Origin: Deltaproteobacteria bacterium
GTDB lineage: Bacteria > Myxococcota_A > Polyangia > Haliangiales > Haliangiaceae
Assembly (NCBI GenBank): GCA_013813765.1
Contig: JACCRC010000398.1
Span: forward strand, 1-41,408
DNA: 41,408 nt
Reading direction: 5' to 3'
The position numbers and the translations under genes are program-made. Positions 17,091 to 29,775 of this stretch are shown here, piece after piece. Position 1 is the stretch's first letter. Each line of letters opens with the position of its first letter. Under the pieces are notes generated by a model that saw only the letters and a program-made list of their open reading frames with translations, did not search any database and was not told where the DNA came from.

Positions 17091-17786
17091 ATGCAGAGGT
17101 TCACGCCGCTCGTGATCGCGATCGCGTGCATCGCGTGCGAGAAGAAGACCGCGAAGCCCGCGCCCACCGGCACGATCGTCGACGAAGGCACGCTCGTGAC
17201 GACGCTCGACGGCAAGGTGAACGCGCGAGAGAAGTTCTCGATCCACAAGGACGGAGACAAGCTCGTGCTCCGAGCCTCGAGCGCCACCGTCGACGGCGCA
17301 AAGGTGCCGTCGCAGCAGGAAGGCGAGCTCGAGACCGATCTCGCGTACAAGCCGATCCGAGGCACGTATCGCTACACGGCGAAGCAGGACGGTTTTCGCT
17401 ACACGCTCGGCGGCACGCCACTGACCCTCGATCGCATTCGCGACGACGGCGAGAAGCCGCAGCACATCGTCGCGAGCGGGCCGGTCGAGCTGTTCGTCGA
17501 GATCGGGCTGATCGGGCTCACCGCCCTGTGCCGTGTCGAGGCACCCGCCACGCTGAACAGCATCGCGGACTTCGAGTCCGGCTATCGCGGTGGCAAGGTC
17601 GTCGTCAAGACCGTCGGTAAGGCCGCCGGGTTGAAGAAGCTGACGGTGAAGTACCTCGAGGAGTTCGAGGTGGAGGTCTACTGCGACGGTGACAAGCTCG
17701 TCGCCAGCGGCCTCCGCGGCAACAAGCTGTGGCACGTCCGCGAGGGCCGAGAGACCGACTTCGCCGCGGCGCGCGACGCGCCCTGA
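17091..17786 (+). CDS. Lipoprotein of unknown function
   Basis: This 231-residue protein has the signal MQRFTPLVIAIACIAC (lipidated Cys16) followed by EKKTAKPAP, an exposed Lys/Pro linker. The mature part is mainly beta-strand-like with alternating hydrophobic and charged residues and two more cysteines, CRVEAP and VYCDGD, which could pair. No family is recognised. The gene begins 9 bases after the histidine kinase stop and is probably cotranscribed with it, so it could be an envelope partner of that pathway; this is inference from position only. Confidence 0.7.
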   Translation: MQRFTPLVIAIACIACEKKTAKPAPTGTIVDEGTLVTTLDGKVNAREKFSIHKDGDKLVLRASSATVDGAKVPSQQEGELETDLAYKPIRGTYRYTAKQDGFRYTLGGTPLTLDRIRDDGEKPQHIVASGPVELFVEIGLIGLTALCRVEAPATLNSIADFESGYRGGKVVVKTVGKAAGLKKLTVKYLEEFEVEVYCDGDKLVASGLRGNKLWHVREGRETDFAAARDAP

Positions 17787-17792
17787 TCGCAA

Positions 17793-17836
17793 GGCCCGGC
17801 TCTGCCGGGCCGCGCAGCGCCGCCGAAGGGCGGTGC
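17793..17836. terminator. Bidirectional terminator-like hairpin pair
   Basis: Between convergent genes lie a perfect 8-bp stem, GGCCCGGC-TCT-GCCGGGCC (17793-17811), and a second 8-bp stem with a GAAG loop (17817-17836, one G-T pair). The T-run of a classic intrinsic terminator is missing, as is usual in such GC-rich genomes. Position between two gene ends supports the role. Confidence 0.45.
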
Positions 17837-17849
17837 GCAGGTAGATCGA

Positions 17850-18482
17850 TCAGGATGCGGGGATGAGCTCGAGCGTGCCTTCGCCCGCGAGCTTCTTGCC
17901 GCGCAGCACGCGGTAGTCCGAGCCCCACTGCTCGACGAGCAACGTGTCCTCGCCGGGCGCGTTGTACAGCCACCACCGGCAGCGCTCGACGTGCCCCGAC
18001 GGCCGGTCCTTCTTGAGATCGCCGAGCGGGCCGACGTCGCCCTCGAGCTTGCAGGTGGCTGCGCCGCGCTTGTCGAGCACGAACCGCACCTCGCCGATCA
18101 CGATCGCCTCGGGTGGATACCCCGCGATCGACTGCGTCTCGTCGGCCTGCATCAGGCGCATCGTTCCGGAGCCGACGCGCTCCATGCCGACGATCAGCCA
18201 GTGAACGTCCTTGTTGTCGACCAGTCGCGCGCCGGTCCAGCGATGGCCATCCTCGTCGTACGAGATCAGACCCTCGCAGAGGAAGTCCATCTGACCCATG
18301 GTGAGGACGTCGTCGACTCGCACGTCGCGCACGGTGCGCTCGAGCAGCTTGTCGCCCGAGCCCGCCGGCAGCTGCCTGGGCTGGGACCCGCCGCCGACCT
18401 GCTTGCGGCGCTCGTTGACTGCGATCCCGACAGCGGCGAAGCCGCCGACGACCGTGAGCAGCACCAGCAGGATCCAGATCAC
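17850..18482 (-). CDS. Membrane-anchored DUF4178-like protein
   Basis: The 210-residue product starts with an N-terminal transmembrane helix (IWILLVLLTVVGGFAAVGIA) and a short basic stretch, with the rest probably outside the membrane. The segment VRVDDVLTMGQMDFLCEGLI, then DEDGHRWTGARLVDN and VHWLIVGME, resembles the DUF4178 pattern, a small beta-rich domain of unknown function. Start is GTG 18482, only 33 bases from the divergent E1-beta start, so the control regions of the two genes must overlap. The match to DUF4178 is a pattern judgement and should be confirmed by profile search. Confidence 0.6.
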   Translation of the reverse strand: MIWILLVLLTVVGGFAAVGIAVNERRKQVGGGSQPRQLPAGSGDKLLERTVRDVRVDDVLTMGQMDFLCEGLISYDEDGHRWTGARLVDNKDVHWLIVGMERVGSGTMRLMQADETQSIAGYPPEAIVIGEVRFVLDKRGAATCKLEGDVGPLGDLKKDRPSGHVERCRWWLYNAPGEDTLLVEQWGSDYRVLRGKKLAGEGTLELIPAS

Positions 18483-18515
18483 GATTCGTGATAAACGAAA
18501 ACGCGGTCCGACGCC

Positions 18516-19490
<975 letters not shown>

Positions 19491-19492
19491 CC

Positions 19493-20734
<1,242 letters not shown>

Positions 20735-20744
20735 GCTGTAGCTG

Positions 20745-22346
<1,602 letters not shown>

Positions 22347-22356
22347 CGTCGCGCGC

Positions 22357-23376
22357 ATGAACGATCCGTCGGTCTGGTACATCGGCATCAACGGTCAGCA
22401 ACAGGGCCCGCTCGGAACGCAGCAGGTGATCGAGATGATCCGCACGGGTCAGCTCAACCAGACCGCGTACGTCTACGGCCAGTCGCAGCCGCAGTGGACT
22501 CCGATCGCGCAGGTCGTCGCGTTCGCGCCGATGTTCAACGCGCAGCCGCCGCCGCCTCCCCCACCGCCCGCGGGTCCCGCACCGGTCGTCGCCGATCAGA
22601 TCGACTTCGAGATCTTCGGGCAGGAGATGCAGTTCGTCGAGATCGTCCTCGATCCCGGCGAGGCCGCGGTCGCCGAGGCCGGCGCGTTCTTCTACATGGA
22701 CCCCGGCATCAAGATGGAGACGATCTTCGGCGACGGCACGCAGCAAGCGCAGCAGCAGGGCTTCTTCGGCAAGCTCGCCGCCGGTGCGAAGCGCGTGCTC
22801 ACCGGCGAGTCGCTGTTCATGACGATGTTCGGCAACGGTGCGCACGAGCGGCAAAAGGTCAGCTTCGCCGCGCCGTATCCAGGCAAGATCATCCCGGTCG
22901 ATCTGCGCCAGCACGGCGGCACGCTGCTGTGCCAGAAGGACGCGTTCCTCTGCGCGGCGAAGGGCATCTCGGTCGGCATCGCGTGGAACAAGAAGCTCGG
23001 TGCGGGTTTGTTCGGCGGCGAGGGCTTCATCCTCCAGAAGCTCGAGGGCCAGGGCCTCGCGTTCATTCACGCGGGCGGCACGATCGTCGCGAAGGATCTC
23101 AAGCCCGGCGAGACGCTTCGCCTCGACACCGGCTGCCTCGTCGCGTTCGAGCCGCGCGTCTCGTACGACATCCAGTGGGTCGGCGGCTTCAAGACCGCGC
23201 TGTTCGGCGGCGAAGGTCTGTTCTTCGCCACGCTCACCGGTCCGGGGAAGGTCTGGCTGCAGTCGCTGCCGTTCTCGCGCCTCGCGGGCCGCATGCTCGC
23301 CGCCGCCGTCGCCTCCGGTTTCGGCCGCGGCTCCGACGAGGGCTCCGCGCTCGGCGGCATCGGCCTCGGCTCCTGA
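22357..23376 (+). CDS. GYF_2-AIM24 (TIGR00266-like) protein
   Basis: The 339-residue protein starts with a GYF_2-type domain (residues 1-60: [42 protein letters not shown]), followed by a run of prolines. An AIM24/TIGR00266 domain fills the rest ([83 protein letters not shown]). AIM24-like proteins form a trimeric beta-prism; bacterial function is unknown, though some are linked to membranes or stress. It starts 10 bases after the FHA regulator and may belong to the same transcript. Confidence 0.85.
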   Translation: MNDPSVWYIGINGQQQGPLGTQQVIEMIRTGQLNQTAYVYGQSQPQWTPIAQVVAFAPMFNAQPPPPPPPPAGPAPVVADQIDFEIFGQEMQFVEIVLDPGEAAVAEAGAFFYMDPGIKMETIFGDGTQQAQQQGFFGKLAAGAKRVLTGESLFMTMFGNGAHERQKVSFAAPYPGKIIPVDLRQHGGTLLCQKDAFLCAAKGISVGIAWNKKLGAGLFGGEGFILQKLEGQGLAFIHAGGTIVAKDLKPGETLRLDTGCLVAFEPRVSYDIQWVGGFKTALFGGEGLFFATLTGPGKVWLQSLPFSRLAGRMLAAAVASGFGRGSDEGSALGGIGLGS

Positions 23377-23517
23377 GGCTGCTGTGCGGGGTTCGTACAC
23401 GGGGATCCACCACCCACGCCCCCGCCCCAGCTCGCCGGTTGTTCCGCGTGCGCGCGATGTAGATCCGCACACCTAGCCGGCCTCCGGATCGGCGCACCCC
23501 TTGCTGAACAAGAGGGC

Positions 23518-23865
23518 ATGCGCGCCCTCCTCCTTGCTGCCGTCGTCCTCGCTGGTTGTGGCTCCGATACCCTCGGCGAGGACACCGCGTATCGGCGGCT
23601 CGTCGGCGAGTTCAACACCTACGAGCAATGCGCGACCAGTGGCTTCGTCGGCTGCTACCAGACGCTGACCCTGTGCACGAGCGGTCGCGTGCGGATGGAG
23701 CTCGACCCGTCCCGCCAGGAGGGCAAGTACACCCTCGACGGTGACCTCGCGATCGCTGCGTTCCCGACGATGACCGTCCGCTTCGACCTCGAGAAGGCGC
23801 AGTCCCAGCAGCTGCCCGGCCGTGCCTGGGAGCTGGTCGAGCCCGTCGTCTACGATTGCCCCTGA
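23518..23865 (+). CDS. Small lipoprotein of unknown function
   Basis: This 115-residue lipoprotein has the signal MRALLLAAVVLAGCGSD (lipidated Cys14). The mature part carries four cysteines (QCATSG, GCYQT, LCTSG, YDCP), probably two disulfides, and a beta-rich pattern 'TLCTSGRVRMEL...EGKYTLDGD'. The neighbouring lipoprotein at 23971 has a similar 'VTLCANGGFAAM...EGRYEYTEE' pattern, so the two may be distant paralogues. No family recognised. The 141 bases before it hold nothing clear. Confidence 0.65.
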   Translation: MRALLLAAVVLAGCGSDTLGEDTAYRRLVGEFNTYEQCATSGFVGCYQTLTLCTSGRVRMELDPSRQEGKYTLDGDLAIAAFPTMTVRFDLEKAQSQQLPGRAWELVEPVVYDCP

Positions 23866-23959
23866 CACGGATGTCAGGTCGCACCGGCCGCCAGGCCGAG
23901 TCGCGATAGCCAACCAGCTGATCCGACAGGGATCTCGGGTGGCAGGGACGTTGCGATAG

Positions 23960-23966
23960 AGGAGGT
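23960..23966 (+). promoter_or_regulatory. Strong Shine-Dalgarno AGGAGGT
   Basis: A full AGGAGGT stands 4 bases before the ATG at 23971. This is stronger than the sites before most genes in the window and fixes that start codon. Confidence 0.8.
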
Positions 23967-23970
23967 CATC

Positions 23971-24717
23971 ATGCGCACCCTCCTCGCCGCCCTCGCCCTC
24001 CTCCCCGCCTCGCTGACCCTGCTCACGGGTTGCCCGATGACGTGCGGTGACTGGGACGGCCGCGGCGACACGACGTACCGCAGCGACAAGGGCGAGGCCG
24101 TCACGCTGTGCGCGAACGGCGGGTTCGCGGCGATGCTGAACACCGGCATCGTCGAGGGCCGCTACGAGTACACCGAAGAGATCCGCGCGTCGAACCCGGA
24201 GACCGGTGCGCGCGTGTTCTCCTTCGCGACGAGCCCCGATGGCACGGCGACGTCGCCGGAGCTCGGCGCCGGCTGGAGCCTCGCGGTGCTCGATCAGATC
24301 GAGCTCGACCACGCGAACATCCAGTGCACCGATCTCGAGACGCGCGCGTGGTGGGGCGCGGCGTTCGAGACCGCGTACCTGCCGAAGGCGACCGCGTTCA
24401 AGAAGACCGTCGCTGGCTTCTCGTCGACCGACGCATGCTTCGAGGCGCAGGCCGCTGGCGAGTACCCGGAGTCGGCGCTGTGCGAGGACGAGCTACTCGC
24501 GTGCCCCGATGGCCGCGCGATCGTCAACCAGGGTCAGTCGATCAGCACCGGCGCGTACAGCGCGCAGTTCGGCGCGCTGACCGTCACGCCGGTCGGCTCC
24601 GCGTTCTTCAACTCGTTCTCGGGCGTGTTCTCGACCAAGGGCACCCTCACCACCGTCGACGCGGTGTGGCGTCAGGTTCCGGTCTCCGAGATGTCGAACG
24701 GCGCGGCCTGCCAGTAG
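23971..24717 (+). CDS. Cys-rich lipoprotein of unknown function
   Basis: The 248-residue protein has a signal ending in LLTGC (Cys21), so it is lipidated, followed by PMTCGDWDGRGDTTYRSDKG. The mature part contains 'AVTLCANGGFAAML' and 'GRYEYTEE', like the smaller lipoprotein just upstream, then several more cysteines (IQCTDLE, DACFEAQ, ALCEDE, LACPDG) and a Ser/Thr-rich beta region. No known domain. The strong ribosome-binding site suggests good expression. E1-alpha begins 13 bases after the stop. Confidence 0.65.
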   Translation: MRTLLAALALLPASLTLLTGCPMTCGDWDGRGDTTYRSDKGEAVTLCANGGFAAMLNTGIVEGRYEYTEEIRASNPETGARVFSFATSPDGTATSPELGAGWSLAVLDQIELDHANIQCTDLETRAWWGAAFETAYLPKATAFKKTVAGFSSTDACFEAQAAGEYPESALCEDELLACPDGRAIVNQGQSISTGAYSAQFGALTVTPVGSAFFNSFSGVFSTKGTLTTVDAVWRQVPVSEMSNGAACQ

Positions 24718-24730
24718 TAGAGTGCGCGGC

Positions 24731-25906
24731 ATGGCATCTCCCGGCCGTGCCGCCGCGTCCAAGGCAAGCGCCCTCTCGTACTTCGACGGTGACGACGTCG
24801 AGAAAGCGCGCGGTCTGTTCCAGCTGATCCGCGAGGACGGCACGTCGGTCGATGACGCCGCGCTCGCCTCGCTCGACAAGGATCTCGCGCGCGGCTTGTT
24901 CGAGGCGATGGTCCGCATCCGCGTGACCGACGCGCGCATGATGGCGCTGCAGCGCCAGGGCCGCATCGGCTTCTACGGCGAGGCGGTCGGTCAGGAGGCT
25001 GCGATCGTCGGCTCCGCCGCGGCGACGCGCCCCGAGGACTGGATCGTGCCCGCGCTGCGCGAGGCGGGCGTCGGTCTGTACCGCGGGCTCACGCTCGACA
25101 GCTACATCGCGCAGATCTTCGGCAACGCCGCGGATCCCACGAAGGGCCGGCAGATGCCGTGTCACCCGTGCGACAAGGAGCATCACTACGTCGTGATGTC
25201 GTCGTGCGTGTCGACCCAGATCCCGCACGCGGTCGGCATCGCGATGGCGATCCAGATCAAACGCGATCCGGGCGTCGCGTTCGGTTACATGGGCGACGGC
25301 GGCACGAGCGAGGGCGACTTTCACGTGGCGCTGAACTTCGCCGGCGTGCGGAAGGCGCCGTGCGTGCTGATCTGCCAGAACAACCAGTGGGCGATCTCGA
25401 CGCCGGGCTCGCTGCAGACCGCGGCCGAGACGATCGCGATCAAGGGCCTCGGCTACGGCGTCGAGGCGCTGCGCGTCGACGGCAACGACGTGCTCGCCGT
25501 GCACCACGCGGTCACCTACGCCGCCGACAAGGCGCGACGCGGTGATGGCCCCACGTTCCTGGAGCTGCTCACCTATCGCGTCAGCGCGCACTCGTCCTCC
25601 GATGATCCGTCGCGCTACCGCGACGAGGCCGTGACCGAGGTCTGGAAGGGCCAGCGCGATCCGATCCGCCGGTTCGAGGCGTACCTCATGACGCGCGGCT
25701 GGGTCGCCGAGGGCGAGCGCGAGGCGCTGTCCGCGAAGATCGAGACCGACGTGCGCGAAGCGATCGCGCGGCAGGAGAAGGTCGGCGCGCCCGAGCTGTC
25801 GACGCTGATCGACGATGTCTTCGAGGAGCCGACGTGGAACCTGCGCGAGCAACTGTCCGCGATCGAAGCGCTGCCGCGGCCGAAGAACCCGCATCACCAC
25901 GGCTGA
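24731..25906 (+). CDS. 2-oxoacid dehydrogenase E1 component, alpha subunit
   Basis: The 391-residue protein has the thiamine diphosphate site GDGGTSEGDFHVALNFAGV...QNN and other alpha-subunit motifs: GRIGFYGEAVGQEAAIVG, IVPALREAGVGLYRGL, RQMPCHP, SSCVSTQIPHAVGIAMA, and the C-terminal phosphorylation-loop-like AHSSSDDPSRYRDEAV. It pairs with the beta subunit at 18516. Substrate (pyruvate or branched-chain 2-oxoacid) cannot be assigned by eye. The first ~55 residues (Ala/Ser-rich, then YFDGDDVEKARGLFQLI) precede the usual start of the family. GTG 24722 is an alternative start. It lies 5 kb from E1-beta/E2, which is unusual since alpha normally precedes beta. Confidence 0.92.
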   Translation: MASPGRAAASKASALSYFDGDDVEKARGLFQLIREDGTSVDDAALASLDKDLARGLFEAMVRIRVTDARMMALQRQGRIGFYGEAVGQEAAIVGSAAATRPEDWIVPALREAGVGLYRGLTLDSYIAQIFGNAADPTKGRQMPCHPCDKEHHYVVMSSCVSTQIPHAVGIAMAIQIKRDPGVAFGYMGDGGTSEGDFHVALNFAGVRKAPCVLICQNNQWAISTPGSLQTAAETIAIKGLGYGVEALRVDGNDVLAVHHAVTYAADKARRGDGPTFLELLTYRVSAHSSSDDPSRYRDEAVTEVWKGQRDPIRRFEAYLMTRGWVAEGEREALSAKIETDVREAIARQEKVGAPELSTLIDDVFEEPTWNLREQLSAIEALPRPKNPHHHG

Positions 25907-25915
25907 ACGCGGAAG

Positions 25916-26347
25916 TCAGGCAGACGTTGCCCCGCGACGCCACTGCCCATCTATCAGCCACTCGGCTGAAGGTTCATCGAGAACGCCGTAGTTGTGCTTC
26001 GCCCCAAGACTTGCGAGGACGTCATCGAGCCATCGCGGGGTAGGTACGCCCGTGCACGTGACGCTTACACCTCTGATCTGGATTGTAGGGACAGATACGA
26101 GCGCCTCGTCCGCGATCATCGTCCTCACATCAACAGCAAACTCAGCGGTAGCGACCGCGGCCTCGGCGTGCATCACGCGATACACACGGTTCTCGACGGC
26201 TCGAATTCGCAGCATGAGGCGCTCTACGACCTCTCCGACATGCTCGAGCTGGGCTGGGATTGTTGTGCTGTTCACGGCGAACGCGACGACCGTCAGGTTG
26301 CCAGTGCCTCGTGAGAGGTCGACCATCAGTCTCTCCATCCCATTCAT
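25916..26347 (-). CDS. Small protein coupled to the SpvB/TcdB-like gene
   Basis: This 143-residue protein has no recognised family and no signal peptide. Its ATG (26347-26345) overlaps the TGA of the SpvB-like gene (26349-26347) by one base in a TGATG junction, so translation is probably coupled. The sequence is mixed alpha/beta with a strand-rich beginning (LTVVAFAVNSTTIPAQ), a central helix (VGEVVERLMLRIRAVENRVYR) and a tail EWLIDGQWRRG. Position after a toxin-like shell protein could suggest an immunity or accessory role, but nothing in the sequence shows it. Confidence 0.5.
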   Translation of the reverse strand: MNGMERLMVDLSRGTGNLTVVAFAVNSTTIPAQLEHVGEVVERLMLRIRAVENRVYRVMHAEAAVATAEFAVDVRTMIADEALVSVPTIQIRGVSVTCTGVPTPRWLDDVLASLGAKHNYGVLDEPSAEWLIDGQWRRGATSA

Positions 26348-29300
26348 CAGGGCCCCCCACGTTGAGGCTTGATCGTAATGACCGGAGGCGCAGGAGGTCC
26401 GTGCAACGACCGCACGTCGACAAGGCCATCGGGTCCGATGTTCTTCAGGGCATCTGAGAATCGTCCACCCGTCGCGATATCAACCTGTGGATCGACGCGG
26501 AGGTCGATGTCGCTCCGAGTTCCCGGCCCCTTCCCAGCGCCGAGAAACTGGGGGCCGCACTCCTCCGCGACCATGCCATTCAGCGCGTGGTAGCTGCGCG
26601 TGATCGTCCCGACCGAGTCGCTGACCGCCGTCCGGTAGAGGCGGTACGTGCTGTCATACGCGTACCTCGTCAAATTGTTCAGCTCGTCGAGCTCTCTTGA
26701 GACGTTCCCCTCGGAGTTGTAGAAGAAGCTCCGAGCGATGAACGAGCCCGGATCTCGCTCGCGCTCGACGCGGACAAGGTTGCCCTTGGTCGGCGTCGCG
26801 CCGAAGACCGGGGAGTCGTAGAAGTAGCGTGTTCGGGATCCGCGAGCTCCGCGCTCGACGCTGTACTCCTCGATCGGCAGGTTGACGGTGTATTGATCGT
26901 CGAGGCGGGTTCGGAATGTTCGATGGAACTGAATGTCGTCAGCAGGGTCGTTCCAGAATCCGCTGCTGGTCCACGTCAGCGGATTGCCGAGCGCGTCGTA
27001 GCTCGTCATCAGCTTCCCCGTGTACTGGACGAAGTCGGGCGTCTGAAGCGTTCGGTCGAGGCGGCTCCACGTGCGATTCGCACCCAAGGTGACCAGCGTG
27101 TAGAAGTTGAGGATGGAATCGAACGCACCCGAGGCGCGCGCATTGGTGTGGAGCCGCTGCGCGACGAGACCCTGTCTGGGCAGATCGGTGTGAAAGACCG
27201 TCGAGGTGAAGGTTCCGTCGACAGCAGCCGCCGGACTCCCGAGTGTCATCGACGCACCGACCGAGCCGAATCCCATGAACGTCCGCTCGGCAGCGTCGTA
27301 TGCCGGTTCGCCATAACCGAAGTGGGTCTGCTGAGTTGTCGCTCGCGCCGGCTCGCCGGCGTAAAGCGGAGTGCGGCGCCTCGTGAGGCTCGCCACCGTG
27401 TGCACCGGCACCTGCTTGCTCGGAACCCTGGCCCGGTACTCGACCGTGGCTACGTTATTGCCGCTCAGCGAGCGGATCGCGACGAGCCGCCTGGGAGCCG
27501 CGTAGTGCGTTCTCCTCAGGTGAATCGTTGGTATCAAACCTTCGAAGCTTAGAACCGATAGGAAGTCAGGAATTCCGTCTCCGCTAAAATCGCCGAAGGA
27601 GCTGTGGGTCTTGATGGTGTTTCCGTCGGGCGCTTGCAGGGTCAAGCACGCTGACCGGTAGAACGGCCTCGACGAGACGCTGTACGACCTCGCCGCGGAG
27701 TCCCAGCTCCGGCCATTGTTGTAGCGAACGGTGAGCGTCGACGTGGCGCAGTTCATCGTCACGAGGTCCGGCAGGGCGTCCGCGTTGACGTCCACCAGGT
27801 CGGTGGTCACCCGATAATCGGCGCCGCTCTGGGTTCCGACGCCCAGCGGGACCGAGATCCCCATGGAGTTGCTCGTGGAGAATGCTGCGCCCGTTCCGTT
27901 GGCTCCACCGGTTCCGTACGCGACGCTGATCGCGGCAGTCTGGTAGTCACTCGCGATGTAGTCGGGCAGTCCGTCACCATTCACGTCTCGGAGATCAGCG
28001 AGCTGACGCCGATTTCCTCCGGGAACGACCTTGTTCTCTGACGCGCGGAGACACGGGAGCGAAGACTGGTAAGGACACGCCGGAGCAGGCGACAACACGG
28101 CAGGGGCGAAGCCGAACTGAGGCCCGATGTTGCGGAAGAACTCGAGGACCCCGGAGCTGGTGCGCAGGATATCCACGCGGCCGTCGCCGTCGAAGTCGAC
28201 GAGATCCTGCGTTGTCAGGAACACGTCGGCGATGGACGAGTCGACTCGACGAAGGAACCCGAACCCGGGCGCCGACGGCCCACCACCGGTGTACGGCACG
28301 CACGCGCCGAAACCGCTCCTGCCGCGCCCAGGGCAATAGTAGATCTGCGAACCGCCGATGTAGACGACGTCCGGGGCTCCGTCCCCGTCGAGGTCGAAGA
28401 AGTCCTGAACCGTATCGCCGCCGCCCTGACGACGCAGGGCGCAGGGATCCGGCATCCGGTGTGGCGCCAGGAGATCGTCAGGTGTAGCCACGCGCGTGGG
28501 AACCAGCCTGCGCCCGTCGTTGGCCCAGATTGTCCAGAACCCTGACGACGGGTGACAGGCTCCGACGATGTCGGGAATCGCGTCGCCGGTCGCGTCGGCA
28601 ACGGTGATCGTGGTGGTCTCGCCGCCCGACGAGCTGACCTGCTTCCCGATCAGATTTGGGAACGAAGGGTCGAAGACCGGGAGAATCAGCGGTTCGTCGA
28701 GCGGGCCGTCCGGTTGGACGCGCGAGTACTCGAACTGGACGGAAGGAAACCCATCGATGCCGGCGCTCTCGAGGTAGAAGACGCGATCTGACGTGAGTGT
28801 CGGGCTGGCATACGTGAAGCGTGTCGTGCGCGTCTCGGGAGACAGCACCGAGGTATTCCCCGCGTGCTTCGGAACCCGAACGACGACCGACGCGAGCCGT
28901 TGGTCCCCGAACACTCTCGGGTAGCCCGACCGGTGCCACGGGACAGCCTCACCCGGGCCGAAGTGGCTCTCCCACACCAGCTCGACGCTCATGCCCGGCA
29001 GCAGGTTCGTGCCCGCGTTCCCGTTGTAGCGAACCCAGCGGAGCTGCGCGTTCCTCAGGGAATCGGCCGCGTACTCGAACTGGGCGTAGTTGTTGTTCGT
29101 GTCGATGATGCGATCCACGAGCCACGCCGCCGTGCCGGCGAGACCACGCCCGATCGCTTTACCGCGGCGGGACGCCCTTGTCGTTCCGAGCTCGAGGCGC
29201 ACGCCGTTCGGCGTCTGGATGATCCAGCGGTCGCCGAAGCGCAGGTAGCGATTGAACGAACGCTCGACGCGCTCGCGGTACTCGACGCCTCCACCTGGCG

Positions 29301-29730
29301 TCGTCACGCCCGTCGGCACGACCTCGGCGATCGAGTGACCGTTCTTGTACCGGTAGAGATCCTCGATGTAGTCGGTGACCCCGTTGCGCTGCGTCCTCTC
29401 GATCGTGGAAAGCGTCAGGTCCCAGCCGTAGCCGAACTCGCTCGGACCGGCCGACGACGAGTACTCGAGCACGAGCGTCGGCGTGACCCCGCGCCCCGCG
29501 GGGATCTCGATCGGATAGCCATAGGTGAGCTGGCCGCTCGACTCGGAGATTCCTGGCGCTGCGAGCAGATGCTGACTGGACTTGCGGCCCGGCTGGATCT
29601 CGCGTGACTTGAACGGGATGACCGGCTGCGCGCTCGCGTCGGGCGCTGCAAGTGCGAGCGTGATGGCTCCGAGCGCGAGACACCCGAGACTCCTCCACCG
29701 ACCTGCGCGCGATCGAGCCGTCCTCTCCAT
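26347..29730 (-). CDS. Secreted SpvB/TcdB-like protein lacking an RHS toxin shell
   Basis: The 1127-residue protein has a Sec signal (LGAITLALAAPDASA, cleavage before QPV). Residues ~45-330 match SpvB (YGYPIEIPAGRGVTPTLVLEYSS, FGYGWDLTLSTIERT). Residues ~330-720 are FG-GAP/VCBS-type propeller repeats (DLDGDGAPDVVYI, DVNGDGLPDYIAS, DFSGDGIPDFLSV), and ~735-830 resemble the TcdB middle/N region (YGEPAYDAAERTFMGFGSV). About 180 residues later the protein ends after only one or two YD-like repeats (YFYDSP, NLTRYAYDSTYRLYR). The long RHS cage and toxin tip of full TcB or RHS toxins are absent. It could be truncated or an adhesin-like form. Base composition is slightly less GC-rich than its neighbours, which fits transfer. 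ATG 29730. Confidence 0.8.
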   Translation of the reverse strand: MERTARSRAGRWRSLGCLALGAITLALAAPDASAQPVIPFKSREIQPGRKSSQHLLAAPGISESSGQLTYGYPIEIPAGRGVTPTLVLEYSSSAGPSEFGYGWDLTLSTIERTQRNGVTDYIEDLYRYKNGHSIAEVVPTGVTTPGGGVEYRERVERSFNRYLRFGDRWIIQTPNGVRLELGTTRASRRGKAIGRGLAGTAAWLVDRIIDTNNNYAQFEYAADSLRNAQLRWVRYNGNAGTNLLPGMSVELVWESHFGPGEAVPWHRSGYPRVFGDQRLASVVVRVPKHAGNTSVLSPETRTTRFTYASPTLTSDRVFYLESAGIDGFPSVQFEYSRVQPDGPLDEPLILPVFDPSFPNLIGKQVSSSGGETTTITVADATGDAIPDIVGACHPSSGFWTIWANDGRRLVPTRVATPDDLLAPHRMPDPCALRRQGGGDTVQDFFDLDGDGAPDVVYIGGSQIYYCPGRGRSGFGACVPYTGGGPSAPGFGFLRRVDSSIADVFLTTQDLVDFDGDGRVDILRTSSGVLEFFRNIGPQFGFAPAVLSPAPACPYQSSLPCLRASENKVVPGGNRRQLADLRDVNGDGLPDYIASDYQTAAISVAYGTGGANGTGAAFSTSNSMGISVPLGVGTQSGADYRVTTDLVDVNADALPDLVTMNCATSTLTVRYNNGRSWDSAARSYSVSSRPFYRSACLTLQAPDGNTIKTHSSFGDFSGDGIPDFLSVLSFEGLIPTIHLRRTHYAAPRRLVAIRSLSGNNVATVEYRARVPSKQVPVHTVASLTRRRTPLYAGEPARATTQQTHFGYGEPAYDAAERTFMGFGSVGASMTLGSPAAAVDGTFTSTVFHTDLPRQGLVAQRLHTNARASGAFDSILNFYTLVTLGANRTWSRLDRTLQTPDFVQYTGKLMTSYDALGNPLTWTSSGFWNDPADDIQFHRTFRTRLDDQYTVNLPIEEYSVERGARGSRTRYFYDSPVFGATPTKGNLVRVERERDPGSFIARSFFYNSEGNVSRELDELNNLTRYAYDSTYRLYRTAVSDSVGTITRSYHALNGMVAEECGPQFLGAGKGPGTRSDIDLRVDPQVDIATGGRFSDALKNIGPDGLVDVRSLHGPPAPPVITIKPQRGGP

Positions 29731-29775
29731 CGTGCCCGCCGGTGACGGTACCAGCCCTGGAGAGACAACGCGATC

